DNA of 64,000 nt from Sphingobacterium kitahiroshimense (lineage in GTDB: Bacteria; Bacteroidota; Bacteroidia; Sphingobacteriales; Sphingobacteriaceae), in assembly GCF_025961315.1 (NCBI RefSeq), contig NZ_JAOQNK010000001.1, positions 2,170,001 to 2,234,000 on the forward strand. The letters run 5' to 3'. Shown here piece after piece: positions 63,922 through 64,000 of this stretch. Each line of letters begins with the position of its first letter. Position 1 is the stretch's first letter. Under the pieces are notes generated by a model. It searched no databases. It saw nothing but the letters and a program-made list of their open reading frames with translations, and was not told the origin of the DNA. The translations under genes and the position numbers were made by a program.

Positions 63922-64000
63922 ATGGAACTCACAATTAATCACCAATTACGTTTTTTTGAACAGCCCCCCTCCTCTTTGGAAGGTTTGATGCTTTTGGAAT
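63922..64000 (+). CDS. thiS: Thiamine biosynthesis sulfur carrier ThiS, N-terminus only
   Basis: MELTINHQLRFFEQPPSSLEG at the start of the frame is the ThiS ubiquitin-like first strand and loop. The C-terminal GG that receives sulfur lies beyond the window. It is the first gene after the TPP riboswitch, so the thiamine operon (probably thiS with thiE, thiG, thiC, thiH) starts here and continues to the right. Confidence 0.88.
   Translation, partial: MELTINHQLRFFEQPPSSLEGLMLLE

Overview
The window is from a Bacteroidota chromosome, most likely Sphingobacterium or a close relative. The evidence is AT-rich DNA, promoters of the TTTG-N19-TAnnTTTG type, a type III glutamine synthetase, a fused MurF-alanine racemase, TonB-dependent receptors, SIMPL, GIN and DUF1080 proteins, and a YtrA-type GntR/ABC operon. 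Genus assignment is inference from gene families; no rRNA lies in the window.

Layout. 1-4442: start of a secreted protein, a patatin-like phospholipase, two secreted or anchored unknown proteins and a glyoxalase-fold protein. 4512-8425: an intact PfkB sugar kinase followed by about 3 kb of broken DNA. That DNA holds the N-terminal part of a SusC-type receptor and the end of a FucP-type sugar transporter, and it looks like a decayed sugar-uptake locus. 8552-16095: a complete heavy-metal efflux operon (two-component regulator, outer-membrane factor, adaptor, RND pump). 16241-25701: sialate O-acetylesterase, tRNA-Leu(CAA), dihaem cytochrome, glutamine synthetase III, S9 peptidase, SIMPL protein and an ecotin. 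25784-28673: an ABC transporter/GntR/GIN operon with a clear operator. 29064-37660: beta-oxidation genes (thiolase, acyl-CoA dehydrogenase, FadJ-like fusion) beside the methylcitrate-cycle genes prpB-prpC-prpD. Together these suit odd-chain fatty acid and propionyl-CoA use.

38093-50732: DUF1080 protein, porin-like barrel, sodium/solute symporter, a pair of related small membrane proteins, M1 peptidase, Omp85-type barrel, TonB receptor, GNAT and LURP-one proteins. 50774-52018: ECF sigma factor operon. 52270-61688: SNF2 helicase with SWIM finger, a frameshifted hydrolase, a HAD phosphatase, a LytS-like protein without its histidine, DUF1801 and DUF502 proteins, and MurF-Alr. 61762-64000: RecX, tRNA-Gly and tRNA-Leu(UAA), NudK-type Nudix hydrolase, then a TPP riboswitch leading into thiS, which runs off the end.

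The most unusual items are: the overlapping pair of related, unrecognised membrane proteins (42722-43755); a candidate structured RNA with alternative folds (40375-40530); a 19-20 bp promoter block shared by three distant genes; an ecotin with Gln at the predicted reactive site; the FadJ-like protein whose hydratase half has lost its key motif; and the decayed sugar locus with its chimeric ORF.
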